A stretch of 64,000 nucleotides of DNA from Bacteroidales bacterium (GCA_012517855.1 JAAYUD010000060.1:38592-102591); one strand, 5' to 3'. Counted from the stretch's first letter, positions 34,386 through 43,482 are shown. The notes: a model not told the origin generated them from the letters alone. Numbers and translations: made by a program.

Positions 34386-36584
34386 ATGGAAAGAATATTG
34401 CACGACATAAGCTATTTGAAGCAAATAATGGATATTACATCCGAAACATTGATGTTGATTTCGGCTGAAGGAGTCTGTTTGGATATTTGTTCGCATACTG
34501 ATTTGTGGTTTCTGCAAGAAGATGTCATCCTCGGCAAGAATATTCTTTCGTTGTTGCCAAACCATACTTATCATAAACTTATTGTTGATTTTCAAGATGT
34601 GTTGACCAACAATAAGACGATTACTAATAGTTTTCGTTTGCCACTTAATGATGCAACCTACTATGGCGAGTGTAAGTTGATACCTTTTCAAGGAAATGTT
34701 CTTTGCCGCTATACTGATATTACTACTCGTGAAAATGTTAAATTCAAACTCACTCAGGCATACGAGGAGATGCAGGAGATACAAAATATTGCCAAAATAG
34801 GTAAATGGTCTTTGGATATTGAAACAAATATGATAGATTATACCGGCTTTTGTGGTGAGAATTCTGAAGAGAGAAGAATGCCTATTTCGTTAGATTATTA
34901 TATGCAGCATTTCATTATTCCCGAAGATAGAGAAAAAATGCATCTATGGGTTGATAAAATTTTGAAGCATCCTTATAAACAGAGAATATCATATCGCATT
35001 AGCGTGATGCAGAAGATATATTATATGTCGGTGAAATGCATACATAGTGCAAAGGATGAACAATACAAGCATTCAAGAAAGATAGAAGGCATTGTTCAGG
35101 ATGTGACCGAAATGCATAAACGTCGTAATGATATTAGTATGTTAACTCATGTTATATTTAATGCTAATGAATCGATATGCGGTGTCTTTCCCGACGGAAC
35201 TTTGAAATTTGCCAATCAGATTTTTCGACAAATTCATGGCATAGGTATTGATGAAGATGTGTCGAAATACAAAATATATAATGCCAGATATGACTTTGCT
35301 CCCAATAAGGATGTTTGGGATGAGCGGGTTCAAAATATGCAGAACAAAGTAGAACTCAACTTTTCTTACAATAGCCGCCCAACTGCTAAGGATTCGGAAT
35401 CGATTATTTATGGTGGTAAATTTTATAAGATGACCGAGGATGACGGAACTTATAGCTATTGGGCATTTGCCTATGACATTACTCCACAAGTACGCTACGA
35501 GTCGGAGATGAAACGCTATAATCAGTTGATGTATACTCTTTTCAATAATATACCCGCTTCTATTTCGATAAAAGATGTGAATGACAATTTCCGTTTTATT
35601 TATCGTAACAGCATTAATGAAGATGAAAGTCGATTACAGAAAGATTTAATGTCCACTGTACGGATAAGTGATTTTGATATTTTCCCTAAGGAGGAAGCAT
35701 GGCGTATTCGCAAAGAGGATATCAATATAAATGAAACTGGACAGCCGTTGCATCGAATAGCCCAAAATGTTGATGCGGATGGTGAACTCCAATACTACGA
35801 TATATTAAAGTTGAAAATAGATGATCCGAATTTTTCACCTATGATCTTGAGCATCAAATGGAATATTACTCAACTTGAAATAATGAAGCGTAAGCTGGTT
35901 GATGCCAAACAGAAGGCTGAAGAATCGGATAGATTGAAAACGATATTTCTTGCTAACATCAGTCATGAAATACGTACTCCTCTTAATGCCATAGTCGGAT
36001 TCTCAGGTATTATGGCCGAATGCGATGATCAAAAGCAACGTGAAATATACTATAAAATTATAGACCAAAGTACGAAGCGGTTGCTTAAGTTTATTGAAGA
36101 TATATTATTGTTGTCTAGAATTGAGTCTGGAGAAGTAAAGTTGCTTATGGCAGATATTTCCCTCAACAATTTGTGCAATCGGGTATATGACTATATTGAT
36201 GGTAAAATTCCGCCATTGGTTACAGTGACGTTTGAATTGCCAAATAAAGATCTTATCATTTGTTTGGATGAGAAATATGTGATTCAGATATTTATGATAC
36301 TGATCAAAACATCATGTAGGTTTATTGAAAGTGAGGGGAATGTGTGGTTTGGATATGTCGATAAAGGAGATTATGTCGAATGCTATGTCAGAGATAATGG
36401 GAAAGGGCTTATGAATGACGGGACAGATGTATTTAGCCTTTTCACAAAGTACAATTATGGTAATGATGGGTCAGAATTAGAACTGACTATTTGCTATGCT
36501 CTTGTTCAACAAATGGGAGGAAATATTATTGCTCAATCTACAGAAGGAGTCGGTTCTAAATTTGTTTTTATTCTTCCAAAATAG
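34386..36584 (+). CDS. PAS-domain sensor histidine kinase with degenerate ATP-binding site
   Basis: A 732-residue protein without clear transmembrane helices, so a cytosolic sensor. Several PAS-like domains occupy about residues 1-495 (for example AEGVCLDICSHTDLWFLQED, IGKWSLDIETNMIDYTGF, ESICGVFPDGTLKFANQIF, NNIPASISIKDVNDNFRFIY). The dimerisation domain has FLANISHEIRTPLNAIVGFSG with the phospho-accepting His near 526. In the ATPase domain the N-box, normally NLLxNAxKFT, reads ILIKTSCRFIE without the metal-binding Asn. G1 (DNGKGL) is present, but the G2 box reads GSELELT rather than GTGLGL. Kinase activity may be weak or absent. It sits between the GT2 gene and a lone response regulator. 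Confidence 0.85.
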   Translation: MERILHDISYLKQIMDITSETLMLISAEGVCLDICSHTDLWFLQEDVILGKNILSLLPNHTYHKLIVDFQDVLTNNKTITNSFRLPLNDATYYGECKLIPFQGNVLCRYTDITTRENVKFKLTQAYEEMQEIQNIAKIGKWSLDIETNMIDYTGFCGENSEERRMPISLDYYMQHFIIPEDREKMHLWVDKILKHPYKQRISYRISVMQKIYYMSVKCIHSAKDEQYKHSRKIEGIVQDVTEMHKRRNDISMLTHVIFNANESICGVFPDGTLKFANQIFRQIHGIGIDEDVSKYKIYNARYDFAPNKDVWDERVQNMQNKVELNFSYNSRPTAKDSESIIYGGKFYKMTEDDGTYSYWAFAYDITPQVRYESEMKRYNQLMYTLFNNIPASISIKDVNDNFRFIYRNSINEDESRLQKDLMSTVRISDFDIFPKEEAWRIRKEDININETGQPLHRIAQNVDADGELQYYDILKLKIDDPNFSPMILSIKWNITQLEIMKRKLVDAKQKAEESDRLKTIFLANISHEIRTPLNAIVGFSGIMAECDDQKQREIYYKIIDQSTKRLLKFIEDILLLSRIESGEVKLLMADISLNNLCNRVYDYIDGKIPPLVTVTFELPNKDLIICLDEKYVIQIFMILIKTSCRFIESEGNVWFGYVDKGDYVECYVRDNGKGLMNDGTDVFSLFTKYNYGNDGSELELTICYALVQQMGGNIIAQSTEGVGSKFVFILPK

Positions 36585-36626
36585 AATAGAAGTGATACAA
36601 GGTAATTTAATAAAAATTAGATAGAT

Positions 36627-36980
36627 ATGAAAACGATACTTGTAGCTGATGATGTTGATATTAATTATTTGCTATTAGAAATATATTTGAAAAACGATTT
36701 TAATGTTATTCGGGCGCACGATGGAGCTGAAGCGGTTGAGATTTTTAAAAAGCAAAAGCCTGATTTGATATTAATGGATTGTAAAATGCCTAATATGGAT
36801 GGTCTTGAGGCAGCAAAAATTATCCATGGTTTATCTCCGGATACTCCTATAATAATGCAAAGTGCTTATGCTTTTGCCGAAGATAAAGAGCGTGCGGCCG
36901 AAGCTGGATGTATCGATTTTCTGGTTAAGCCGGTTACCAAGCAAGTTCTGTTGGATATGATATGCAAATACTTGGATTAG
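36627..36980 (+). CDS. Single-domain response regulator
   Basis: A 117-residue CheY-like receiver without an output domain. The acidic pocket is ADDVD (Asp 9/10), the phospho-acceptor is in LILMDCKMPNMDG (Asp near 51), the switch residue is Ser in MQSAYAF near 79, and Lys is in FLVKPV near 101. All catalytic residues are present. It lies 42 bp after the kinase gene and ends one base before the EEP gene, so it is likely the partner of the kinase, acting by protein-protein contact. Confidence 0.92.
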   Translation: MKTILVADDVDINYLLLEIYLKNDFNVIRAHDGAEAVEIFKKQKPDLILMDCKMPNMDGLEAAKIIHGLSPDTPIIMQSAYAFAEDKERAAEAGCIDFLVKPVTKQVLLDMICKYLD

Positions 36981-38072
36981 ATGGGTCAAAAGGCGGTTTC
37001 GAAATTCTTTTATTGCAATATGATTATGTTTACTCTCTGTTTGGCAGGTGTTACGCTTGCTGCTGTTTTTGCACAATATATTTCTCCAAGTAAATCATTC
37101 ATTATACCTTTTATTGGCCTTTCTCTCTCCTTTTTGCTGATCGGCAATATTTTGTTAATGTTATATTGGATACTGAGATTGAGAGTCTGGTTTGTTGTGC
37201 CGTTATTGGCTATTGTCTGCAATTATCAATATTTGGAACGCATTGTCCATCTTTCATCATCATCCGGGCAGCAATTGGTGAATGTGCTGAAGGTCGCAAC
37301 TTTCAATGCCGACTCTTTTGGGAAAGAATGGACATCGGTATCTACTAAGGAGTTTGCCTACTATATGAGCATAAATGGAGTAGATGTGTTGTGTTTTCAG
37401 GAGTTCGGCTTTGGATCAGAGAGTTTCCCTATTGATAGTATTTATCAGGCATTCAAAAAATGGCCCTATCATTTTGTACCCATATCACCAGCCGGACATG
37501 ATTGTTTGCAACTCGCCGTATTCAGCAAATATCCTATCAAAGATAGTTTATTAATGACGTTCAAGGATACTCCAAACTGTGCTTTATGGTGTGATATTAA
37601 TATGAATGGTAAGATGGTACGCCTTTTCAATTTGCATTTGCAAACAACGAACGTATCTTCTAACATGACAAAGGTAAAAGAGTCGGTGAAACACTTTGAT
37701 TTTATATCAGGGACCTTATATCATTTATTCTTTATGTTTCATGATATGCAAGAATCTTTTGTGATGCGTGCAGAGCAGGCCGAATACATTCATGCCAAAA
37801 TAAAGGAAAGTCCTTATCCGGTAATTCTTTGCGGTGATTTCAATTCTCTCCCCTCTTCTTATTCCTATCGCACTATTTTAGGTAATGAACTTAAAGATGG
37901 TTTTTGTTTAGCCGGTAGAGGATATATGTACACTTTCCGATACTTGAAACATTTGTTTCGTATCGATTATATTATGACATCATCTCATTGGAAAGCATTG
38001 GATTATTATTCTCCTCATATTGATTTTCATAGCGATCATAATCCTGTAGTTATGACAATGAAAATGAATTGA
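36981..38072 (+). CDS. Membrane-anchored endonuclease/exonuclease/phosphatase-family protein
   Basis: A 363-residue protein. Two or three hydrophobic helices (about 12-85) precede an EEP catalytic domain (about 100-360) with all core motifs: ATFNADSFG, CFQEFGFG (metal-binding Glu), LHLQTT, LCGDFNSLPSS, and SDHNPVVM at the end (catalytic Asp-His). The catalytic part should be periplasmic. Relatives act on phosphodiesters of nucleic acids, phospholipids or sphingomyelin-like lipids. Its ATG directly follows the response regulator stop, so it is the last gene of the operon. A lipid or polysaccharide-linked target is plausible given the GT2 gene, but that is inference. Confidence 0.85.
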   Translation: MGQKAVSKFFYCNMIMFTLCLAGVTLAAVFAQYISPSKSFIIPFIGLSLSFLLIGNILLMLYWILRLRVWFVVPLLAIVCNYQYLERIVHLSSSSGQQLVNVLKVATFNADSFGKEWTSVSTKEFAYYMSINGVDVLCFQEFGFGSESFPIDSIYQAFKKWPYHFVPISPAGHDCLQLAVFSKYPIKDSLLMTFKDTPNCALWCDINMNGKMVRLFNLHLQTTNVSSNMTKVKESVKHFDFISGTLYHLFFMFHDMQESFVMRAEQAEYIHAKIKESPYPVILCGDFNSLPSSYSYRTILGNELKDGFCLAGRGYMYTFRYLKHLFRIDYIMTSSHWKALDYYSPHIDFHSDHNPVVMTMKMN

Positions 38073-38098
38073 ATCTGTTTCTATTTAGAACAGATTCA
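38070..38098. terminator. Convergent bidirectional terminator overlapping both stop codons
   Basis: TGAATCTGTT (38070-38079) pairs with AACAGATTCA (38089-38098). The stop codons of the EEP gene and of metH both lie inside the hairpin. Confidence 0.7.
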
Positions 38099-40823
38099 AT
38101 TTATTTTTGCGCGCTTCATCCAATGGAGTGGTTTGGATTGTTTTTCCGGAATGTTCGTTGCATAGTGTCTCATATTCTGAATAGAGCTTTTTGCGGTATT
38201 CATCTTTCAATGTCGGATTGATGAGTTGCGAAGCTACCGGGGCTACTTGAGAAGCATCTCTAACATAAGCTACCGAAGCTCTATAGACGGGAGCAATTTT
38301 TAGTGCCGTATGCAATTTGGATGTAGTAGCACCTCCTATTATGAGCGGTATGTCAAGTCCTGCCTTTTGTAATTCAATAGCTACATGAACCATCTCATCG
38401 AGCGAAGGTGTTATCAAGCCACTAAGCCCAATCATATCGACCTTTTCTTCTATAGCTTTCTGTACAATCGTTTCGGCCGGCACCATGATGCCCAAGTCAA
38501 TGACCTCGAATCCGTTGCACGACATTACTACCGAAACGATGTTCTTACCTATATCGTGCACATCTCCCTTTACAGTTGCCAGTAGCATTTTCCCTGCTGT
38601 TTTGGTACTTGTCTTCTGTTGTTCGATGATAGGTTGCAGTATTGCTACGGCCTTTTTCATGGTTCGAGCCGTCTTGACTACTTGTGGCAAAAACATTTTT
38701 CCTTCACCGAACAACTCTCCTACCTCATTCATACCTCTCATCAGTGGACCTTCAATAATGTCCACCGCTTTATCGTATTTTTTCAATGCTTCTTGCAGGT
38801 CCTCGTCAAGATAATCTCCTATACCTTTTACTAAAGCATATTGTAGCCTTTCTTCTATTGATCCCGAACGCCATAATGTTTTCTGGCTGTTTTCTTCTGT
38901 ATGTCCTGTCTCTTTGTCTTTGAGTGTTTCTGCCATACTGATGAGGCGTTCCGATGCATCTGGACGTCGATTTAATACAACGTCTTCAATACAAGTCAAT
39001 ACATTTGCCGGTATATCCGAATAGAGAATAGCCGAAGCCGGATTGACAATACCCATATCCATTCCTTTTTGAATGGCGTGATAAAGAAATGCGGCATGTA
39101 TAGCTTCTCTGATATAGTTGTTCCCTCTGAACGAAAAAGACAAATTACTGACACCTCCGCTAACATGTGCACCTGGAAGATTTTTCCGAATCCATTCGGC
39201 GGCTTCGATAAAGTCTACTGCATAGTTGTTGTGCTCTTCCATACCTGTTGCTACAGATAATACGTTCGGATCGAAAATAATATTTTGTGGGTTGAAGTCG
39301 AGTTTTTCACGAAGCAAATTATAGGCTCTTTGGCATACTTCTATTTTCCTTTCATAACTGCTTGCTTGTCCTTGTTCGTCGAATGCCATGACAACTGTAG
39401 CTGCACCAAGTTCCTGAATGGTTCGGGCGTGTTCGAGAAACATTTCTTCTCCTTCTTTCAGTGAAATGGAATTAACAATGCATTTGCCTTGCAAGCACTT
39501 CAGTCCGGCTTCGATCACATCCCATTTCGAAGAGTCTATCATGACAGGTACTTTGGAAATCTCTGGTTCAGATACGATTAGATTCAGAAAGTTGACCATC
39601 TCATCTTTCGTCTCCAATAGTCCGTCGTCCATATTGACGTCTATGATTTGTGCACCGTCTTCTACTTGCTTGCGGGCTATTGATAGGGCTTCTTCGTAAT
39701 TCTTTTCTTTGATGAGGCGTAAGAATTTCTTTGAACCTGCAACGTTGCATCGTTCGCCTATGTTTACAAAGTTATTTTCTTTCTTTATTTCCAATAGCTC
39801 AAGTCCGGAAAGCCACAGGCATTCGGGCTTTGCTACCGGCATATGTGGAGTGGCTCCTTTAACCAATTCGGAATATCGAGCGATAAAAGCATCTGTGGTT
39901 CCACAGCAACCTCCTATTATATTGACCAATCCTTCCGAGATAAACTCTTTTATTTCAGCAGCCATCATTTCTGGTGTCTGGTCGTATTGGCCCAGCTGAT
40001 TGGGAAGTCCTGCATTGGGATAGGCACTAATGTAATAAGGTGCATGAGCAGCCAATTCTTCAAGATAGGGTTTCATATCTTTAGCTCCAAAAGAACAGTT
40101 CAATCCTACAGAAAATATTCCCATATCTTGCACCGAAGCTAGGAATGCACCGAGTGTTTGTCCCGACAGTGTGCGACCACCTTTGTCAGAGAGTGTAACA
40201 GATAGCATAAGAGGAACATGCCTATTTTGTTTGTTCATCGCTCTATTGGCAGCGTATATTGCGGCCTTGGCATTTAGCGTATCAAAAATTGTTTCGATAA
40301 GCAGTCCATCAACTCCTCCTTCGAGTAGAGCTGATATTTGTTCGCTATATACATCGGCTAATTCGTCAAACGTAATAGAACGTGCCGATGGATTATTTAC
40401 GTCGGGGCTCATTGAACATGCCTTATTTGTAGGTCCGATAGAACCCAATACGAAGCGCGGTTTTTGAGGCGTCTTTTTGGTATATTCGTCAGCTACAGAA
40501 CGTGCCAATTGTGCTGCGGCAATATTCAGCTCTTTTACTAAACGCTCGGAATGGTAATCCGATTGTGATACGGCATTGGCATTAAAAGAATTTGTTTCTA
40601 TTAGATCGGCTCCGGCTTCCAGATATTTCCGGTGAATTTCTCGGATGACATCGGGACGTGTCAGACAGAGCATATCGTTGTTTCCCTTTAGCTGTCCGAT
40701 ATGATCCTTGAACCGTTCTCCTCTAAAATCTTCTTCAAGTAGTCCGTAGTGTTGTATCATCGTACCCATTGCCCCATCGAGTATCAAGATACGTTCTTTA
40801 GTAAGTTGCTGTATAGAATTCAT
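38085..40823 (-). CDS. metH: Cobalamin-dependent methionine synthase lacking the activation domain
   Basis: A 912-residue MetH. Domains in order are homocysteine-binding barrel (about 1-325; zinc Cys in GLNCSFG near 240 and GGCCGTT near 302), pterin/methyl-THF barrel (about 345-620; FVNIGERCNVAGS), cap (about 650-735) and B12-binding Rossmann domain (about 740-875; DVHDIGKN near 750, GLSGLITPS, IIGGATTS). The C-terminal AdoMet/flavodoxin-dependent reactivation domain, about 300 residues in E. coli MetH (1227 residues), is missing, with a natural-looking end (EARKNKLNLF). Reactivation must come from another protein. It follows smpB by 22 bp; there is no room for a cobalamin riboswitch directly upstream. 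Confidence 0.93.
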   Translation of the reverse strand: MNSIQQLTKERILILDGAMGTMIQHYGLLEEDFRGERFKDHIGQLKGNNDMLCLTRPDVIREIHRKYLEAGADLIETNSFNANAVSQSDYHSERLVKELNIAAAQLARSVADEYTKKTPQKPRFVLGSIGPTNKACSMSPDVNNPSARSITFDELADVYSEQISALLEGGVDGLLIETIFDTLNAKAAIYAANRAMNKQNRHVPLMLSVTLSDKGGRTLSGQTLGAFLASVQDMGIFSVGLNCSFGAKDMKPYLEELAAHAPYYISAYPNAGLPNQLGQYDQTPEMMAAEIKEFISEGLVNIIGGCCGTTDAFIARYSELVKGATPHMPVAKPECLWLSGLELLEIKKENNFVNIGERCNVAGSKKFLRLIKEKNYEEALSIARKQVEDGAQIIDVNMDDGLLETKDEMVNFLNLIVSEPEISKVPVMIDSSKWDVIEAGLKCLQGKCIVNSISLKEGEEMFLEHARTIQELGAATVVMAFDEQGQASSYERKIEVCQRAYNLLREKLDFNPQNIIFDPNVLSVATGMEEHNNYAVDFIEAAEWIRKNLPGAHVSGGVSNLSFSFRGNNYIREAIHAAFLYHAIQKGMDMGIVNPASAILYSDIPANVLTCIEDVVLNRRPDASERLISMAETLKDKETGHTEENSQKTLWRSGSIEERLQYALVKGIGDYLDEDLQEALKKYDKAVDIIEGPLMRGMNEVGELFGEGKMFLPQVVKTARTMKKAVAILQPIIEQQKTSTKTAGKMLLATVKGDVHDIGKNIVSVVMSCNGFEVIDLGIMVPAETIVQKAIEEKVDMIGLSGLITPSLDEMVHVAIELQKAGLDIPLIIGGATTSKLHTALKIAPVYRASVAYVRDASQVAPVASQLINPTLKDEYRKKLYSEYETLCNEHSGKTIQTTPLDEARKNKLNLF

Positions 40824-40845
40824 TTCTTTCTTGTTTATTCTTTAG

Positions 40846-41298
40846 CTATTTCTTAAACATTCTATCCATTTCGCGTTTGTCGTCTTTCTCGCGAAGAGTC
40901 TGGCGTTTATCATATTCTTTTTTACCTTTAGCCAAGGCGATAGCTACTTTGGCTAGTCCTTTTTCGTTGATGAAGAGCCGTATCGGAATGATCGTGTTTC
41001 CTGTCTCTGTTACTCCACGTTGCAGTTTGCGTAGTTCTTTCTTGGTGAGTAATAATTTGCGGTCGTGACGTGCCGGATGATTGTTATAAGTGCCATAAAA
41101 ATAAGGCGTTATATTCATATTCTTTATCCACATTTCGCCTTTATCGAAGATACAATAAGTATCTACCAAGCTTGCCTTACCCAATCGGATTGATTTAATT
41201 TCTGTTCCGGTAAGCACAATGCCTGCAATATAGGTATCTATAAACTCGTAGTCAAACGAAGCTTTTTTATTCTTTATATTGATATTATTTAGATTCAT
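40846..41298 (-). CDS. smpB: SsrA-binding protein SmpB
   Basis: A 150-residue partner of tmRNA in rescue of stalled ribosomes. [29 protein letters not shown] is the characteristic start, then [11 protein letters not shown], the [14 protein letters not shown] segment and the basic C-terminal tail [16 protein letters not shown], which enters the mRNA channel. It lies between the Yip1-like gene (3-bp gap) and metH (22-bp gap). The tmRNA gene itself is not in this window. Confidence 0.95.
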   Translation of the reverse strand: MNLNNINIKNKKASFDYEFIDTYIAGIVLTGTEIKSIRLGKASLVDTYCIFDKGEMWIKNMNITPYFYGTYNNHPARHDRKLLLTKKELRKLQRGVTETGNTIIPIRLFINEKGLAKVAIALAKGKKEYDKRQTLREKDDKREMDRMFKK

Positions 41299-41301
41299 GA
41301 G

Positions 41302-41877
41302 CTAATTGAATATAGTGACTAGATTTTGATATATAAATTCTATAAGCATTGGGCAACCGATGATTGTGATAGAAAAAGCTATCGTGAATGGCATTTTGAA
41401 TGAATTATCTACTTTCATCATTGGAGTACTTCCTACGTATACAATATACAGAGTATAGAGTTGTATCATAATACCTATTGGCTGCATAGAAGGGAATATT
41501 CCGGTAATCATATCGGCTATAAATACCATTGTCATCGAGTAGCCGATAAACACTAAAACCTGTTGCGGGCTCCTCTCTATTCTGAACCAACGTAGCAGGT
41601 ATTTATTAATAATGTAGGCGGCTAAGAAAAAGCCACCGAATAATGCGATAGCTATTCCACAACAATCTACCATGCTCAATTGAAAGGATAATGGCGTGTT
41701 CCAACCACGCCGATATATGGATCCTATGAGCCATGCGATTCCACAGAAACCTATCATCGGATAGACATAGTCTAAAATGACCTTTTGGCTATCCTGATTA
41801 ACACAAATATCTTCCCATGCTTTAGCAGGGGAAGATATTAATGAAAATATTAGCTTAAATATATTTTTGTACTGCAA
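41302..41877 (-). CDS. Yip1-family integral membrane protein
   Basis: A 191-residue protein with about five transmembrane segments (YVYPMIGFCGIAWLIGS, MVDCCGIAIALFGGFFLAAYII, VLVFIGYSMTMVFIADMITGI, IQLYTLYIVYVG, PFTIAFSITIIGCPMLI). The ISSPAKAWEDI start and WFRIERSPQQVLVFIGYS pattern fit the bacterial YIP1 family. Function unknown. It lies 3 bp before smpB and 5 bp after the NigD-like gene, clearly in one transcript. Confidence 0.7.
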   Translation of the reverse strand: MQYKNIFKLIFSLISSPAKAWEDICVNQDSQKVILDYVYPMIGFCGIAWLIGSIYRRGWNTPLSFQLSMVDCCGIAIALFGGFFLAAYIINKYLLRWFRIERSPQQVLVFIGYSMTMVFIADMITGIFPSMQPIGIMIQLYTLYIVYVGSTPMMKVDNSFKMPFTIAFSITIIGCPMLIEFIYQNLVTIFN

Positions 41878-41882
41878 ATTTA

Positions 41883-42689
41883 TTAATTAGATGTTGTTGT
41901 ATAATTAATGGTATATGTTATTCCCGACGAAGGGAGTGTTGTACTCGTTTCATTGATATTTGTATGTAGCGCTATCTTTGTAGGAGCATTTCCGGCTTTC
42001 GTTGTAAATTGACTGACCATATCAGCTATATTAAATGAATGATAATATAGAGACGGATAACGACCTACATAGTACGAAGAAGTATAGGCCGCACTTGTAT
42101 CCGTAGTATGATGGCTAAGATATATATCCATCGTTGTTGCTCCTGATGTTACATCGGCAGGGTAAAAAACTAATGTAAAGTAATGGTTTGGAGTAGAAAA
42201 GTAATAATCTGCTCCTATCAATAGATTTCCATAAGTAGAATCGTAAAGAGTAAATTTATCTTCAGAAGTATTGCTGAGTGGATCTAAACTTATTAATGGA
42301 GATTGTGTAACTTTATTAATAGAATCATTGGCAGCACCTTTTGTTGTAGAGATTGATGTACCTTCCAAACTAACAGCATAGCTAAGGCTAATATTTATCT
42401 GAGTTGTAGAAGTTGAAGTACTACTTGATGTAACTTTAGTATATGCAATAAAAGCTAATCCAGAAGTTGCACTAAATTTATTTGTACTTTCAACATTTGC
42501 TAAAGAAGTAGAGGTCGGAATGAGTAAAGTACCTGTTTGTGTTTGAAAATAAATACTGCCATAAGAACTGACCACCTTAACAATTCCTGTATAAGTGCTG
42601 TCCGAATCGCTACTACTATTCAAGCACGAGGTTAATCCCAACACTAATGTTGATAGCAATACTAATGACCAAATTTTAATCCTTTTCAT
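41883..42689 (-). CDS. NigD-like lipoprotein
   Basis: A 268-residue lipoprotein with lipobox GLTSC near residue 22 and a long Ser/Thr/Asp-rich linker. Residues about 33-100 (TGIVKVVSSYGSIYFQTQTGTLLIPTS) look like the N-terminal OB-type domain of the NigD family; the rest is beta-sandwich-like with YTINYTT at the end. The whole protein is unusually rich in Ser and Thr. NigD-like proteins are widespread in Bacteroidales without established role. It is the first gene of the NigD-Yip1-smpB-metH cluster, with a promoter at 42713-42747. Confidence 0.55.
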   Translation of the reverse strand: MKRIKIWSLVLLSTLVLGLTSCLNSSSDSDSTYTGIVKVVSSYGSIYFQTQTGTLLIPTSTSLANVESTNKFSATSGLAFIAYTKVTSSSTSTSTTQINISLSYAVSLEGTSISTTKGAANDSINKVTQSPLISLDPLSNTSEDKFTLYDSTYGNLLIGADYYFSTPNHYFTLVFYPADVTSGATTMDIYLSHHTTDTSAAYTSSYYVGRYPSLYYHSFNIADMVSQFTTKAGNAPTKIALHTNINETSTTLPSSGITYTINYTTTSN

Positions 42690-42712
42690 AATTCAAATTT
42701 TATTTTATTCGA

Positions 42713-42747
42713 CAAATATATAAATTTCTACTTTCTTTTTATACAAA
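42713..42747 (-). promoter_or_regulatory. Promoter of the NigD-Yip1-smpB-metH cluster
   Basis: On the reverse strand TTTG (42744-42747) and TATATTTG (42713-42720), 23 bp apart. Start near 42706, 17 nt before the ATG. Confidence 0.55.
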
Positions 42748-42775
42748 TGCAACACAAAATAAAATACTGCATGTA

Positions 42776-43285
42776 TTACTTAACTATTTTTGCAAAATCT
42801 TCAATATGTTTGTCTACATAATGTGCTATTTCAGTAGTAATTTGCTCTTCTTCTTCAATATATATATCATCCAAATCGTCGAAGTTTTCATATTCTTCAT
42901 ACATTGCCATAAATTCTTCTTCGGTTCTTTCTTTCTCTAAATCTTCCCTGTGGGCGTCATATATCTTTTTTGCTTTATATATCAATTTACTGAATTCGGG
43001 TGCCCCCCACAATCTCATTGCTTTGGCAAAAGGATTGTCGAAGATGTAACTGCCATATCCATTCTGAATCAGCTGGCAGAATCCTCCTACAAGAACTTCT
43101 TCTCTTAGTATATCGTAGGCAAGCAGTGTATGTTGATTACCGTTGAGCAGTTGCATGTTTTGTGCAGACGGCTCCCCTCCTATCGCTTCGCGATATTTGT
43201 TGGTAAACACTTTGACGAATGCAGCCATATTCTGTAGTGCTGCTGTTTTCAGTGCGCCTTCTTTAATCTCTATACTAGTTTCCAT
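42776..43285 (-). CDS. DMP19-like (DUF4375) acidic protein
   Basis: A 169-residue protein with LAYDILREEVLVGGFCQLIQNGYGSYIFDNPFA near residues 54-86, matching the ..EV..GGF.Q...N..G pattern of the DMP19/DUF4375 family. The C-terminal third is extremely acidic (MYEEYENFDDLDDIYIEEEEQI). The Neisseria founder mimics the charge of DNA and binds a repressor-type protein; whether this one does is unknown. It is monocistronic on the reverse strand. Confidence 0.6.
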   Translation of the reverse strand: METSIEIKEGALKTAALQNMAAFVKVFTNKYREAIGGEPSAQNMQLLNGNQHTLLAYDILREEVLVGGFCQLIQNGYGSYIFDNPFAKAMRLWGAPEFSKLIYKAKKIYDAHREDLEKERTEEEFMAMYEEYENFDDLDDIYIEEEEQITTEIAHYVDKHIEDFAKIVK

Positions 43286-43385
43286 TTTTATTTGAATTTA
43301 ATTGTGCAAATATCTAAAAAAATATCAGTTCTTTCTTCTTGTTAATTAATAAATGTTAGTTCTCTCTATTTTTCTAGTGCAATGA

Positions 43386-43482
43386 TTTGTTGTTTTTGAT
43401 ATAACGTATATATTTGCTACTGTTTTTTCATAGTATTAGATTTAAGGTTAACAAGGTTGGTGTACAGCGGTACACCTTTTTT
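43386..43482 (+). ncRNA. Candidate orphan small RNA (promoter plus terminator)
   Basis: TTTG (43386-43389) and TATATTTG (43409-43416) with ideal 19-bp spacing form a promoter on the forward strand. GGTGTAC (43459-43465) and GTACACC (43470-43476) with loop AGCG, then six Ts (43477-43482), form an intrinsic terminator. No forward gene lies between them. The predicted transcript runs from about 43423 to 43482, close to 60 nt. It lies in the gap between two reverse-strand genes and is not antisense to either coding region. Confidence 0.5.

Noticed and set aside
40824..40845. Cobalamin riboswitch before metH
   Set aside because: Only 22 bp separate smpB and metH, far too little for the roughly 200-nt aptamer, and none is seen further upstream in the cluster.
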